Assembly: GCA_903772945.1 (NCBI GenBank)
Contig: CAICTM010000107.1
Location: 1 to 64,000, forward strand
DNA: 64,000 nt
Reading direction: 5' to 3'
Origin: Seminavis robusta
Lineage: Eukaryota > Bacillariophyta > Bacillariophyceae > Naviculales > Naviculaceae
Shown here one piece after another: positions 11,536-23,390 of this stretch (positions within the stretch are counted from its first letter, which is position 1; every line of letters starts with the position of its first letter). The position numbers and the translations under genes were made by a program. The notes below the pieces were generated by a model, which was not told the origin of the DNA, made no database searches, and saw only the letters and a list, made by a program, of their open reading frames with translations.

Positions 11536-13383
11536 CTAATCCAATTCATCCATGGCTCCAATTCTTTCCTCCTCCACTTGCGCTGGTTGCACATCTGCCG
11601 GTTCCACTTGCGCTGGTTGCACAGCTGCGGGTTTCGAGTCTCCAACATCTACTCGACCAGTCCGCAGGAATGCACCCAGGTACTCATCCGTCAGAACTTC
11701 TTCCTTGAGTATTTCGAGAGCATTTTTACACTCGGAAACGGACTTGGCCTTCGCCAACTCCTGTGTCCACTCCATCTGGCAAATTCCGTATACCTCTAAA
11801 AGGGTGGGTCCTTTCCGTTCTTGCTCCTTCTTCTGCTGCTCCCTCTCCTCATCCTTTGACTTCTTTGGCTTCTCCGCCTCCTCCTTCGGCAATGACCAAG
11901 GCCAATGTTTCGGCAATGGAGTAGATGCTCGAGGTCCAGAAGTCCAGCAAATGCAAGGTTCTGTGCGAGACGTCGGGTGGAGGATGGGCATGCTTGGCCA
12001 ATGCTTACCCTGGAGCGCCGCTGCGTCTCTTTTTGTTTGAAGTTGCTTCACCATTGCCGCTCCACAAAGGCTTGGTATGGTGGGGGCAGCAGAAGACTTG
12101 GACCAAGATGTAAGCCACCGCCAAAATGCGCCGCACAAACTGAAAGTTGATGAGTTTCTCTTGGCTTGCTTCTTGGAATATCGAGCGGCTCTATTAAAAA
12201 CTTTCTTGACTTCCGTGAAAGTATGGATCAACGACCCTGCTTCGTATCCATCTCCCCCCTTGTCGGGGTGGACCTTCCGAATTCGCTCGTCGAACTTGGC
12301 TAACAGATGGTGAGGGGTGACTCTTTCCGCAAAACCACAATGGAAGAGTTCACTGGCGAATATGAAATGGTCAGCAAAGTACTTCACGCCTTCCGCTACA
12401 ATTTGCTTCATGATGAGTGCCTCCTTTGCCTTCTCAGTGCGCTTTCTGCGCCATGTCGACACACACTCATGAACCTTGTAGGCTACCGTTCCCACGACAA
12501 ACCAAAAAGCGATACGGAAAAAGGAGTCGCCCAGAAGACCATGCGCCACATGATACCCAGCGGCGAGACAGTCTAGCAGGCGATTGTAGGCGGCATTGGT
12601 GGCAGTCCTGGCGATCGGCTCCAGGAACAACTTGACGGAACCAGCCCAGGAGCAAACAGCGGCGGTGGCAGTGGCAATCTTGGGAGAGGCCAACTGAACA
12701 AAGGAGTTGCAGTGCTTGGAGGCAACCTGAATGAATTGGATACAGGCAGCAATCCAAGAAGGAGCTGTGCGGAGACACTGCAAGAGACATATCCAGAGAC
12801 ACTTGCAGAGACACCCGAGATAATTCAAGAGACACTCCCAGAGCAATGACTGGACGGAGGAGCTGACAGTGGCACTGGTGTCAGAGACCTTGGAAGAAGC
12901 AAACTGCACCCAGCAGTGGAAGTGATTGGAGAGGCTTGACTGGAAACGGATGCAGGAAGCACTCCAAGAAGCCTTGGTGTGCACCCATCCAGTCGCAACG
13001 TCAGTAGCCACCGTGAAGGCAGTCTTGAGAGTGGAGAAGCAGTGTGCCGGCGTCACATCCACAGCAGGGAACGTGTCCGAGACGTAGAGGCACACATCGA
13101 GCATAATGGTAGCAGCGGGAGCAATGACAGCAGCAGGATGTTCATCATGGTGATCCTGGCGGCCAGCGTAGAAAGGAAAGACGAAAAAGGTGGTAGCGGT
13201 CTTGTTGTTGTCGAGTGCAGCATCGGGCTCAAACGCCGCAGTGGTGCTTTGGAGCTGGGGAGCGGTAGCGTTCTCCACAACGACGACAAGTGGAGCGTGG
13301 GTGGTGGGGCACAAGACGCTGGGAAGCGTCAAGAGCACAAGGATCAAAGTAACGATTGCTTGAATCATGGTGGTAGGGATCAT
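11536..13383 (-). CDS. Secretory-pathway membrane protein with J-domain-like HPD motif
   Basis: A 615-residue intronless protein. Residues 1-25 form a signal peptide. Residues 138-183 and 207-255 are two copies of one amphipathic, Trp/Cys-rich repeat (pattern SW.A.CI.F ... FVQLAS.K). A strongly hydrophobic Cys/Leu segment lies between them, and a transmembrane helix spans about 287-304. After a basic stop-transfer stretch comes a J-domain-like region at about 350-402: helix, then HPDKGGDG at 372-379, then a third helix. HPD is the loop that stimulates Hsp70 ATPase. The C-terminus is charged (KEEAEKPKK..., coiled-coil-like) and ends in a QPAQVE repeat. If residue 287-304 is the only membrane span, the J domain faces the cytosol, as in some ER co-chaperones. 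The J domain is divergent and its helix I is unclear. The gene is divergently transcribed from the RECQ4 gene. Confidence 0.75.
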   Translation of the reverse strand: MIPTTMIQAIVTLILVLLTLPSVLCPTTHAPLVVVVENATAPQLQSTTAAFEPDAALDNNKTATTFFVFPFYAGRQDHHDEHPAAVIAPAATIMLDVCLYVSDTFPAVDVTPAHCFSTLKTAFTVATDVATGWVHTKASWSASCIRFQSSLSNHFHCWVQFASSKVSDTSATVSSSVQSLLWECLLNYLGCLCKCLWICLLQCLRTAPSWIAACIQFIQVASKHCNSFVQLASPKIATATAAVCSWAGSVKLFLEPIARTATNAAYNRLLDCLAAGYHVAHGLLGDSFFRIAFWFVVGTVAYKVHECVSTWRRKRTEKAKEALIMKQIVAEGVKYFADHFIFASELFHCGFAERVTPHHLLAKFDERIRKVHPDKGGDGYEAGSLIHTFTEVKKVFNRAARYSKKQAKRNSSTFSLCGAFWRWLTSWSKSSAAPTIPSLCGAAMVKQLQTKRDAAALQGKHWPSMPILHPTSRTEPCICWTSGPRASTPLPKHWPWSLPKEEAEKPKKSKDEEREQQKKEQERKGPTLLEVYGICQMEWTQELAKAKSVSECKNALEILKEEVLTDEYLGAFLRTGRVDVGDSKPAAVQPAQVEPADVQPAQVEEERIGAMDELD

Positions 13384-13806
13384 TGTTGTTGAAATGATAG
13401 ATAGATAGATAGATAGGTAGCGAAATAAACGAGAGTTTCGTGTATTGGTAGTAACAATTTCAGTGAACTGAAAATAATGACTTAATCGAGCAGCACTGCA
13501 TTTGGAATCTTCTCTAATTCCACGCTTTGGCGTCTATGCCTTTCATCACCGATCGTAGCGGCACGACTGTACGGTAGTAGAGTAGGGTAGCAATGCTACG
13601 CTGCGCTGAAGCTGTGAAATCACGAAGGTTCCCTTCGTTCCACGCTGTAATGCCCAATCAACTCCGTCATTCCTATCCGAGGTCGTGCCCCTACCAGGAT
13701 GAGGGTAAAATACTAGTAGAAACGCTACGCTGCAGCTGCGAAATCACCCCACGTTACAACGTGCATTCCACTCCATCCTAATATATCATCAAAGCGCCCG
13801 TAGCGT
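13384..13806. promoter_or_regulatory. Shared divergent promoter region, J-protein / RECQ4 genes
   Basis: The 423 bp between the two start codons must hold both promoters. A GATA-type microsatellite (13398-13422) sits in the J-protein 5' leader. Two related segments, around 13590-13625 and 13718-13748, share CTACGCTGC, AGCTG and GAAATCAC and may be a duplicated regulatory site. A TACCGTAC motif overlaps the RECQ4 start region. Confidence 0.5.
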
Positions 13807-16800
13807 ATGACTGTACCGTACGTGTACAGATTGCAACGTAGAGGCAACGATGCGTTAGTTGCCACCACGATGCTTGTGCCACGATCATCATCATCTGTCA
13901 TTTTCCAGTCACACTCCATTTCTGTGAGCAAAATAGGCTTTGCCGGCTTGTATCCGAGAGCGCTCGAGCAGAACTCCAATGACGAAAAGGGCTCGGGATT
14001 TCAATGGCGCACCTTTTGTAAAGGCATACTACCTGGTAGTAGTCAAAAGCAAGCAACGATGATGATGAACCCCAATAATAAGCCCAACAAGCCACCCTCA
14101 GCAGGAGCCAAAGCCGGTCTCTCTGGCTCTAGCAGCCGCAGCAACAAGCGTGTATTGTCCTTGTCAAGTGTGATTAGCAGCAACAAGAAAGAAGCGCCCA
14201 AGACGGATACCATACTGCAATTGGAAAAGTTGCTCCGCAATGACAACAAAAAGAAAAAGAAGCAGAAGAATGAGCGTCCCAGTAAGCGACCAAAGATCTC
14301 CAAGGATGTGACGAATGTGACGAAGGAAACAGAGAAACCGGAGGTTGGCTCCGTGAGAACTGCCTCTACTGGTACATCCTTTGGAGGCCAAAAGACGAGT
14401 CTTTCCAGTCTAGTGGCGGGCAGAAAGAAACTCAACCCATCATCAACCAATACTACTACCGGTAGTGCAGCACTCAGTTCTAGCACCAATCGAGTGGGAG
14501 TATCAGGAACCACAGCGATACTCGGTTCTACCATTTCTGCTGCGTCAAAGACAGTCACCAAGAAAGGAGGAGACCCAAGGAACCACAACAAGCGAAAACA
14601 TCCAAGTACAGCTTGCGTCAATGCTGGCACTGCATGTAGTACTATCCAACAACCTCCTCAAGCAAAAGCACTTACAAAACCTACACGTCAGACAAAGCCT
14701 GATCTTTTTTCCACTACACGACCAATCAGTTCTGAGACTAGTAGCAAGCAGGATGATGCTTCTTCGTCTGAGGTCAACCGTACTCTCATCACAAAAACCA
14801 AGCCGGCTGAGTCTCATCCTCCTCAGACAACCAAAGTCAGTCTACAACTCGCCACTGCCAAAGCCAGGCGTTCCAGCGTTGCTTCGAGAAAGGCGTTCTC
14901 CGAGACCGCTACCAATACATGTACGGATACACCCAATCTACTCCAACCAGCTTCTGTTCTAGCATCCATGTTACCAGCAGTCGCCACTACCAATGCACCC
15001 ACCGTGCCATCCTTTCTCTCCACAAACCACACTACTTCTACTAGTTTTTCCAGCAGCACCAATTTACTGGATTCCTCCGCAACAACCACTAGACAAACCT
15101 CAACATTCGAATCACAATCACAATTCCACAGCAGCAGCACTACTCTGCAGTCCAAAACCAAAACCAAGCAAATCAAACCCAAACCAGTCAACAATGACAA
15201 CTTTGTCCGACAAAACTTGAGAAACAGTGCCGGAGCGTGTCGAGGGGCCCGGTCCAAGACCAATCAAAAACGATTGCTTCGCCGTCATCGACAGGAAAAG
15301 TGGCAAGAACGGGAACGCTACAGTAATAACAAAAGTGGCAAGAATCAGTACCAAGTAGTGTCCACCGCAAGCATTCCCTCGACGCAATCGAGACGCACTG
15401 GTTTGGATCCTCTCGATGATTACTTGGATGGTGTCTACCAAAACAAGAAGACTACTTCTACCGATCCCAACAAGAACAAGACCAAGTCCACCAAAGCAGC
15501 AGCAGCAAACGAAGAAAACTCGCATCCCAAATGTGCTCGTCATCAATTGCCCTGCAAATTGCTGGTCGTCAAGAAAAATACCACTGGCAACAAGGGACGC
15601 AAATTCTATGCCTGTTCCATGCCCAAGGGAGAACAGTGCGATTACTTTGAATGGGCCGACGATACCACCCAAGCCGCCGCTCGAGCCCTCTTGGCCAATC
15701 GATCCTACTCGGGGTTTGTGGCACGACAAGTCGCCGCTTACACGAGTCGGTTTCAGCAATTGACAGTACCCGAACTAAAACAAGAAGCGGCACAACGGGG
15801 ATTGACTTTTGCTGCCAATAATAGCAAAAAGAAACAACTCGTGACACGCCTTTCTATTTGGGTACGAGATGAATTGAGCAAGTTGCCACAATATAAAACC
15901 GAAAAGCAAAAGGAGGACAAGGTGCAACCGGCGGTGGCAGCTCCAAAGGAGCAACCTGCAGCAGCAGCAGCAAAACAGCAACCGAGCAAAGGTGATGCGG
16001 CTTCCAAGGCAACCGACGAGTGTGACGGCAGTGATGTGGAGGATGACGATGACAGCGAGAGTGACGACGACGATGATGACGAGTCTTCGGATGAAGAATT
16101 GGAGTTCTTTGCATCAGAAAAGACCGCTGACACCACGGAAACTAGTAGAACCAGGAGCAGCCAGGATGTCTCTTCGACCAAGGATGAGATGGAAGACGAG
16201 GACGAATTTGACGACGAGGAAGAAGAGGCATTGGACAAGGCTATTGCTGATTTGGACATGGATGATTTGACCGCAACCCCTCAACTCCGATGTCTCCGCG
16301 ACATCTTTAGCTTGCAGGATTTTCGTCCTCACCAAGAATGGGCGATACAACGATGTTTGGATCACAAGCGCACACTCTTGGTGGCTCCTACTGGATTTGG
16401 AAAGTCGCTCTGTTATGCGCTACCTGCCGCAATGATGTCGGGCATTTGCATCGTGGTGTCGCCGTTGATTTCGCTCATTCAAGATCAACTCCGATCCCTA
16501 CCGCCTCGAGTCCCGGCCGCGACCCTATCGGGATCCTTGACGGCTGCAGCCACGGCCGCCATTGTCGACGATATCGTCCGAAACCGAATCAAGGTCCTTT
16601 TCATTTCGCCGGAACGTCTCGTCAGTGCTTCCTTTCGGCGGTTGTTCCGCCCGGTCTGGGATCCGGAGACGAAAACGAGACAGAGAACTTTCCCAGACAT
16701 TTCGCTGCTCTGTATTGATGAAGCTCATTGTGCATCGTGAGTAATGTAGCGCTATCGAAGCAACAATCGGGCTGAGGCCAAGCAATTTGTGCTAACCCTT

Positions 16801-18952
16801 CTATTCCGTCGTCTCGTCTTTTGCAGACAATGGGCCCACAACTTTCGTCCTTGTTTCCTCCGATTCAAACATTTCCTGAACCTTCTCAACCCAAAAAGCG
16901 TTCTGGCTATAACAGCTACAGCGGAACCTCGGGTTGTAGGTGACATTTGCAACACGCTTGGAATTGAGCAGCATGAAAAATGCAGTGAAGGCAGCACCAA
17001 CGCAGGGGATAGCCTCCGTATACTCAAAACCGATCGTGACAACATTGATGTGGAATGCATACATGTTACCAGCATTGAAGAGCGCCTTGCAATGGTAAGT
17101 GGTGGGCGTGTTGTCTGTCACAGAAAAGAGTTTCGTCCTGCCACTCACCGTACGAGTACTGTTGCTGCAGCTATCCAAGATATTGAGTCCACGGCCACGA
17201 AAGAGCACAAATGGCGCCCGAGCTGACGATGAATCCACGGCGAAATTGCCTGGTTGCTTGGCAAAAGGCTCTGTGATTGTGTACGTATGGCGACAAAAAG
17301 ATACAGAGGTAGTGGCCGAACAGCTTACGGATGCCGGTGTTGCAGGCGGCGTGGTTGTCTATCACGGAGGCATGAATACGGCAGCGAGGACAAAATCTCA
17401 GAGCCGTTTTATGCGTGGAAAGGCTCGGATCTGTGTGGCGACGGTTGCTTTCGGCCTAGGTATGTTTTACAACAGTTGTGTGGCTGGGTCGATCGCTGCG
17501 ACCAAAAGATGCTGTTATTAAAGATCTTTGACACAACCACAAAGCTAACACGACTGTTCTCATTTGAATGGCCCAGGTATCGACAAAGCGGACATTGAAG
17601 GAGTCGTCCATGTGAATTTATCGGCATCACTGGAACACTATCTTCAAGAGATAGGACGCGCTGGTCGTGATGGGCGCCCTGCAAAGGCTATTTCCATGCC
17701 ATTCCTCGAAGAGATTCCAATCCGCCATTCTCTTGTTCACACGGACCTGATTTCTCGTAGTCAAGTCAGAGCCATCCTGTTGGATTTAAAAGAACGGATT
17801 GCCAAGGCTGTCGACATGACTGAAAGCAAAGGAGGGCCCGTACATGTGATTTTGCCACTGGAAGTCTCCGTGCTCAGGTTTGACTGCAAGCATGAGACCA
17901 TCGAGACAATCTTGTCGCTCATCGAAAGAGACGGAGGCGAGTCCCCAATATTACACGTGGAGGGAATCACATTCAACACAGCAACAATCGCGTTGAAGAA
18001 ACGCCCTCTCTCCAGTCTGGCCAAGACCGAAGATATTGCTCGAGCAATCAAAGACTGTAGCACCTGTGTCCATGCTCCTGTCCTCTCGGAGGACGGGAAG
18101 GCACCCACCGAGGACACGATGAGGTGCGATCAACATCAATCGAAATTCGAAAAACGTTTCCTTGCCTATAGTCAAGGTGCATACTCCTTCTCTGTGATCG
18201 ATTGTGTCAACCGACTGGGCCCCAGCGCAGAACCAAGACATGTTTATGCTGCTCTTCGAAGGCTCCAGTCGAACAACGAGCTAGAACTGTCACTGGATAC
18301 CACAGCAGCTGGGAGAGGTTTGCACGTCATTGTTCACGCCACTGGCCAGGAGCGCTTTAACGACGACAGTGGCGAGTGGGTCGAAGAACTTGCGGAAAGC
18401 TTGACGGCAAGCTTTCACAACGCCGTCAACTCCAGCGCCAAGAAAGTCGTGGGCATGTACCGGATCATGAAGGAGGTTGCCGACGCTGCCAACACGAAAT
18501 CTACAACAACCAATGCCAACACTACAGAGAAGTCGGCGGGTCTAGCGCGATTCCAGGAGTTGACTTCGCAGTATTTCTCACGAGACAAGAACGGAGCGGT
18601 GGGCGACGATTCGTGTGATGTTGCCAACACAAAGGAGGGTCTCCTACCAGATTCATTCCATAAAGTCCCTCTCAATGAGCTACGCAACGATGCGGTGGGA
18701 CTTCTCTCTGACTTGCCTCAACTCGGGAAGCATAGTCAGGTGCAGGAGGAGGGTTCTGTTAGGATAGGTGACGCGAGGTTCAACGACTACACAGCAATGG
18801 CAATAGCCAAGTTCCTGCACGGCCTCGACGCTCCCAGGGTTCCGATGAGATCGTTCTATTCGCATCCTCTCTTTGGCAAGTGGAAATCCGTCGAGTTTGA
18901 AAGTGTGCTGGGTGGCATTGAAAAGTTGATGGAAACGAGCGAAGGATGCTAG
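13807..18952 (+). CDS. RECQ4: RECQ4-type DNA helicase with GRF zinc finger and SAP-like domain
   Basis: Four exons: 13807-16736, 16827-17094, 17171-17459 and 17577-18952. Every junction is GT-AG and the phases agree, giving 1620 residues. The N-terminal 550 residues are basic, Ser/Thr-rich and low-complexity. A zf-GRF-like finger lies at about 573-620 (C and H ligands, then FYACS and CDYFEWAD), a SAP-like helix pair at about 649-690 and an acidic tract at about 740-810. The helicase core has the Walker A APTGFGKS near 860-867 and DEAHCASQW at 971-979. Motifs V/VI read VATVAFGLGIDKAD and QEIGRAGRDGR across the last junction. The C-terminus lacks an evident RQC zinc domain. It matches the RECQL4 layout, with an I/V-A-K-F-L-H-G segment before the end. 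Expected role: nuclear DNA replication initiation and repair. Another in-frame ATG cluster at 14059 is an alternative start; the first 84 residues might otherwise be an organellar leader. Confidence 0.9.
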
Positions 18953-19880
18953 AGTACCTTGTCCTCCTGTGCCTACTCGTTCACCGAGGAATACCTGCAT
19001 GATGCACGAAGGTACCGGTGCCGATTTGAATCAGAGTAGATGGGTAGCTACTAGTAGTAGCTAGATTATTGACTAAGAAGTATATCCTATCCCTTCTAAA
19101 TTAGATTTACCGGTATGTGAAGCAAAAGAAAGGATCAGCAACGTCAAAAGACAGATCTAAACCCTGAACTAACTGAAGTCACCAGAAAGCACAGGACCAG
19201 AAGAAAGCTCGAACCACGGGAACCGTAATCAGCCGTTTTTGTGTGAAACTGAGGAAAGGAAATGTGCCATGCTGAGAGGGACGTGTGAGGAGAGGTGTGA
19301 GATGTTGGTCCATCTGGAGGAAATTTGGACTACTAGCTAGTAGCTTGGTTGGGTACTAGTACCGCTACTTTTGCACGTCTACGAGACCAGCAGGTGTGTG
19401 ATTGGCTTGACGTTGCTTGCCAGGCACCCAGCCACTTCAAACTGTGAACTACGAATTAAGACTACTCTAATAAAGGGACACCTTGTGTGATCAAATTCTC
19501 GACTCGACAATACCAATACTTGCAACGGAACGGCCAATAAGCTGATATTGCTTCCATTCGTATGAATAAATAAATACTCTTCGAGAGATGATTGATGATC
19601 GTTTGCTTCTAGCTACTTAGTAGGACTGTGGGCGAAAGAACGTGATGAAAAAGACCGAAAATGTGAGGCCGCGTTCTTGACATGTGAGCCGTGTGCAGGA
19701 CCTTGGTTGGTTGGCGCCAAGATATGTTTTGCATGAATGAATGAGAATGGCATGCTTGGCTCCCGCCAAAATCGAATTTTTCGATTGGATCTGTTCGTCA
19801 CCATTATTGACACAGCACTCAAAGCAGAGGAAGGAAGTGGAGTGCCTGATCATTCTGCTCCAGTTTTCTTTCATGCAACC
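18953..19880. other. Intergenic region, RECQ4 3' flank and LRR-gene promoter
   Basis: About 0.9 kb without a gene. It is AT-rich in parts, has a CTACTAGTAGTAGCTAG stretch near 19050 and one TACCGGTA palindrome near 19110. The reading frame of the following gene is open back to 19737, but the signal peptide starts only at 19881. Confidence 0.6.
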
Positions 19881-21596
19881 ATGTCCTTGAAAGCGGCCGC
19901 CGTTGGAGCTGCTTTCCTGCTGCTGTTCTTCTTCTCTTCCTGTACTACTGTAGTCTTTGCCTTTGATCCAGAAGTCGACGATCCCGATTGGCCAGGGCCG
20001 TTCGCCGCTAGTAGCAATTCCGTCGTCATCAACATCCGCTACGACAATTACCCCGATGAAACTGTGTGGCTCTTGGAAGAGCTCGAATCGAATAGCACTT
20101 CATGGGCAGTGGTGGAGGAATGCGACGGCTGTGGCGCGGGGAATCCACGCATGCTGGAGTCATTTCCAATCTCCAATCTCACGGCGGGCCGTCCGTATCG
20201 ATTCACCCTTCGTGACGAGGCATCCGATGGGTTCTGTTGCCTGAACGGATGGGCGACCATTACCACCACCAATACTACTACTACTACTACTACTGATGAT
20301 GACGAGGATGATGGCGTGTTGTGGAGTATTTCCCCCAACTTTCGAAAAACCAGTGTCGTCGAGTTTTGGGTCAACGAGAACAACACCATTTTGTTGGGAA
20401 CTCCTGCCGACCGACCCACCTTTGCGACTGATGTGTTTGGGGACAGCTACGAAATTGAAACCACCACCTACCTCTATGTATTTGCGGACCGAGGCATTAC
20501 AGCCACCATTCCCTCGGAGATTGGATTGCTTTCCGCTCTCACGAGACTGATCTTGAACGGACTGGACAATGATCTTCATGGCACGTTGCCCACCGAGTTG
20601 GGATTGCTGACGGCGTTGAAAACCGTGCGCATTTGGAATGCCAATCAACTTTCGGGTGGTATTCCTTCTGAGATTGGCGAGCTTGTGGCTCTGACGGACT
20701 TGACGCTCTCGCAAAACAACTTGACGTTGGCAGTGCCAACCGAATTAGGCCAGTTGTCCTCCTCCTTGTATCGCCTCGACTTGTCCTTCAACCAACTATC
20801 GGGAGAACTTCCATCCGAACTTGGGCAACTCGACAGGATGACATTTCTCAGATTGCATCAAAACCAATTGTCCGGCACCATTCCAACCGAATGGCAGCAG
20901 GGCCGCCTGTTTTCCTTGTGGCTACAGGGCAATTCTCGACTGAATGGAACGGCGGACAGTATTTGCGACCTACCGAGCTTGGCGTTGGTGCGTGTGGATT
21001 GTGATTCTGTCAAATGCACCTGCCCGCAATGTCACTGTGGAGATGACGACGACGACCTTCCGCAAGTCCGACTGTTTGGGGTGGACTACAATCTCGAAAC
21101 TACCTACATTAATCGTGGAGAAGAAAGTATCCAAGGAACGATTGGAACCGAGATTGGTCAATTGGGGGCATTGACAGAGTTGCTCGTGTGGCAGAACTAC
21201 GTGACGGGATCACTTCCGAGCGAACTTGGCCAATTGACCGTGCTGGAGGAGTTGTGGTTGCACGATAATAGACTGGTGGGCCCACTACCGACCGAGTTGG
21301 GTTTGATGACCAACCTGCACGAAATCCGCCTCCACTCGAACCAATTTTCGGGAACCATCCCATCCGAGCTGGGGCTTTTATCCAATCAACTCACTTATTT
21401 GGATTTGGGAAGCAATCAACTGTCCGGTCCCCTTCCGAGCAGCTTGGGGTACCTCACGGCATTGACCGCGTTGGAGCTTCAGCGCAATCCATTGCTCACG
21501 GGGACCATTCATCCCAGCCTTTGCAACTCCACATGGACGTTGATGGTCGATTGTGAGAGTGTGACGTGCAGCTGTCCTCAGTGTGGTTGTGAATGA
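19881..21596 (+). CDS. Secreted two-module leucine-rich repeat protein
   Basis: A 571-residue protein from the ATG at 19881, chosen because it directly begins a signal peptide (residues 1-28, leucine/phenylalanine-rich core); an upstream in-frame ATG at 19737 would bury it. After a 180-residue N-terminal domain with a poly-Thr/Asp tract (about 126-145, encoded by an ACT microsatellite) come plant-type LRRs (LSGxIPxELGxL pattern) at about 205-365. These end in a cysteine cap VDCDSVKCTCPQCHC. After a DDDDD linker, a second module repeats the same plan: a FGVDYNLETT lead-in, LRRs at about 410-540 and the cap VDCESVTCSCPQCGC at the C-terminus. No transmembrane helix or kinase follows, so it is probably extracellular or wall-associated. 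Ligand unknown. The class resembles plant receptor ectodomains. Confidence 0.9.
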   Translation: MSLKAAAVGAAFLLLFFFSSCTTVVFAFDPEVDDPDWPGPFAASSNSVVINIRYDNYPDETVWLLEELESNSTSWAVVEECDGCGAGNPRMLESFPISNLTAGRPYRFTLRDEASDGFCCLNGWATITTTNTTTTTTTDDDEDDGVLWSISPNFRKTSVVEFWVNENNTILLGTPADRPTFATDVFGDSYEIETTTYLYVFADRGITATIPSEIGLLSALTRLILNGLDNDLHGTLPTELGLLTALKTVRIWNANQLSGGIPSEIGELVALTDLTLSQNNLTLAVPTELGQLSSSLYRLDLSFNQLSGELPSELGQLDRMTFLRLHQNQLSGTIPTEWQQGRLFSLWLQGNSRLNGTADSICDLPSLALVRVDCDSVKCTCPQCHCGDDDDDLPQVRLFGVDYNLETTYINRGEESIQGTIGTEIGQLGALTELLVWQNYVTGSLPSELGQLTVLEELWLHDNRLVGPLPTELGLMTNLHEIRLHSNQFSGTIPSELGLLSNQLTYLDLGSNQLSGPLPSSLGYLTALTALELQRNPLLTGTIHPSLCNSTWTLMVDCESVTCSCPQCGCE

Positions 21597-23390
21597 ATAG
21601 ACACTAATGCATGGGTGTGCGTACTTCCGGATATAATCATTCGATTCACTCGGACAACTGCAGTATGCATTGATTCGATGGATGCTTGGATGCTTTGTTC
21701 CACGCGCGAATGCTTGGAACAGACTTGCCAATTTTAAAATGAAGAGAGAGTCAGAAGTCAGTCTTCATTCTCGAGCTTTGACACAATGGACAGCAGAGGC
21801 AGGCACCCACAAATCCAGTGGTTCTCCCTTTTTCTTCTTGATGACGGACATCTATCTTGTAGCTTCTTGTGGTGATTCATTGCTCCCTCTGGCGGTCCCA
21901 TGTTGTCATTCAAGATCTTGGCATGTCCCTCTCTTCTTCTGGCAGTCCTGGCTTGTGTCCCATTCAAGATCTACGCTCTTGTCGCTCTGTTCCTCCGGAG
22001 GTCAAGTTAGACCTCCCAGAAAAAGAATAGAGAAGGATCCAGGTGCCCCCGCAAACTTCCTGCTATCCGCTGCTATGCAATATCTTGATGGTTGAAGCAT
22101 GGACACTTTGGAGTTGGTAGACGCGTGGAATTTGGCTTGAGCCGACGAGTCGAATCTTTGTCGGCTGACCCCATCTTCTTGTTTAAAGTGGCCCCAACAC
22201 CAACTCTGGACGCATCTCCAAGGAAACTCTGCCGAAATCGATCGGCCCACCCCTAGCATCCCTAGCTAGTTCTGTGTCCACCTATCAATAGTGAGATGCA
22301 GCCACATGAATTAGGACACCAAACTAGTATACGTTTGCGAGCAACCGGTATGTATCCAGAGACTACCACCTTTCCAACTTTGCCCGGACCAGATCTTGAG
22401 CCTGAGAGTCTACAGTACTCCCAGAAGCTTCGGGCATCGCTGATGAGATGTACCAACACGCCGTGTCTCAGTCTCTCAGCAGCAGCTGCGCTTCCTCCTG
22501 CCAGCGCCAGAAAAACGGTCTGGAGCTTTGCTTCCACTCCCACCATGTTGCCCAGTTCGAGCAATCACATCGGGGGCTAGCAGCTCCACAAATTGATTGG
22601 GTTTGCCGAAGCAACTCTCATGCCAACAGGAATTTGTAGTCTTGCTCTTTCGGTTTGACCAACAGTATCTGGCTCCAACTTGGTGCTCCTGAATCAGTTC
22701 GCCCGGCCTGTCTGGGTCCTTGATCCACCTCGTGTAGGGCACGGTTCCAAAGACTGTGATCTCTGCAGTCGTGGCCCAAGGAGTATTGTGGCATTGACTG
22801 TTCCAACCCAAGAAATCCTTAGTGAGATGACGTCGCCACCATCGAAGAGCTTGTGTCCTCATCAGGAAGTCCAGGATGAGCTTCTTGTTCCTTCAGAGGG
22901 AACCTTCCCACGAACCGGGACCATCCTTTACGCAATGCTCAGTCCAGAGATATTCTGGGACCACAGCCGCATGGGATGGGGCGTATTACCGATACACCGA
23001 TGAGGTACTCAATTAGATTTAGGGGCCCATCGATGAAATGGCCCAGCGCTATCGGTATCCATCGGTGAAATCTCGACATCTATCGGTGAAGTGTGGCTGC
23101 CTATCGACGCCCAAGCCCATCCAAGGCTTCACAGATCATCATCAGAGTCAGGGCCTTCACCGTATGAGAGGATGGTGTAGACTGAGAGCTCGTTGTCCGG
23201 CAATACTGTGTCAAGATCCGAGTCAGAATCATCGAAGTGGGTGGTCGTGAGCTCGCCCTCGTTGGGGTATGATCTCCATCCAATATCGGGAGATGTGCAA
23301 GGGAAGTTAGACCTCCAGATGAGTCCTCCCGACACAATTGCAGGACTGGAATTTGGCACCTGTGTCAAGATCTCTAGAATGCAGCTGAGG
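21597..23390. other. Gene-poor flank of the retroelement mosaic
   Basis: No intact gene. At 21900-22010 lies one copy of a dispersed repeat with GTGTCCCATTC and AGATCTACGCTCT that recurs inverted at 53.9-54.6 kb. A minus-strand open stretch at 22476-22862 looks protein-like (Trp/Arg-rich) but is not recognisable. Around 23030-23100 the short motif TATCGGTGAA recurs several times. Confidence 0.45.

Noticed and set aside
10936-11708. Two long plus-strand Pro/Ser/His-rich frames
   Set aside because: They read through the hairpin minisatellite and into the antisense of the J-protein gene; the minus-strand gene is far better supported.
14043-16259. Long minus-strand Ser/Leu-rich frames opposite the RECQ4 first exon
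   Set aside because: They are the antisense of low-complexity Ser/Lys/Asp codons in a gene with clear helicase motifs and splice sites.
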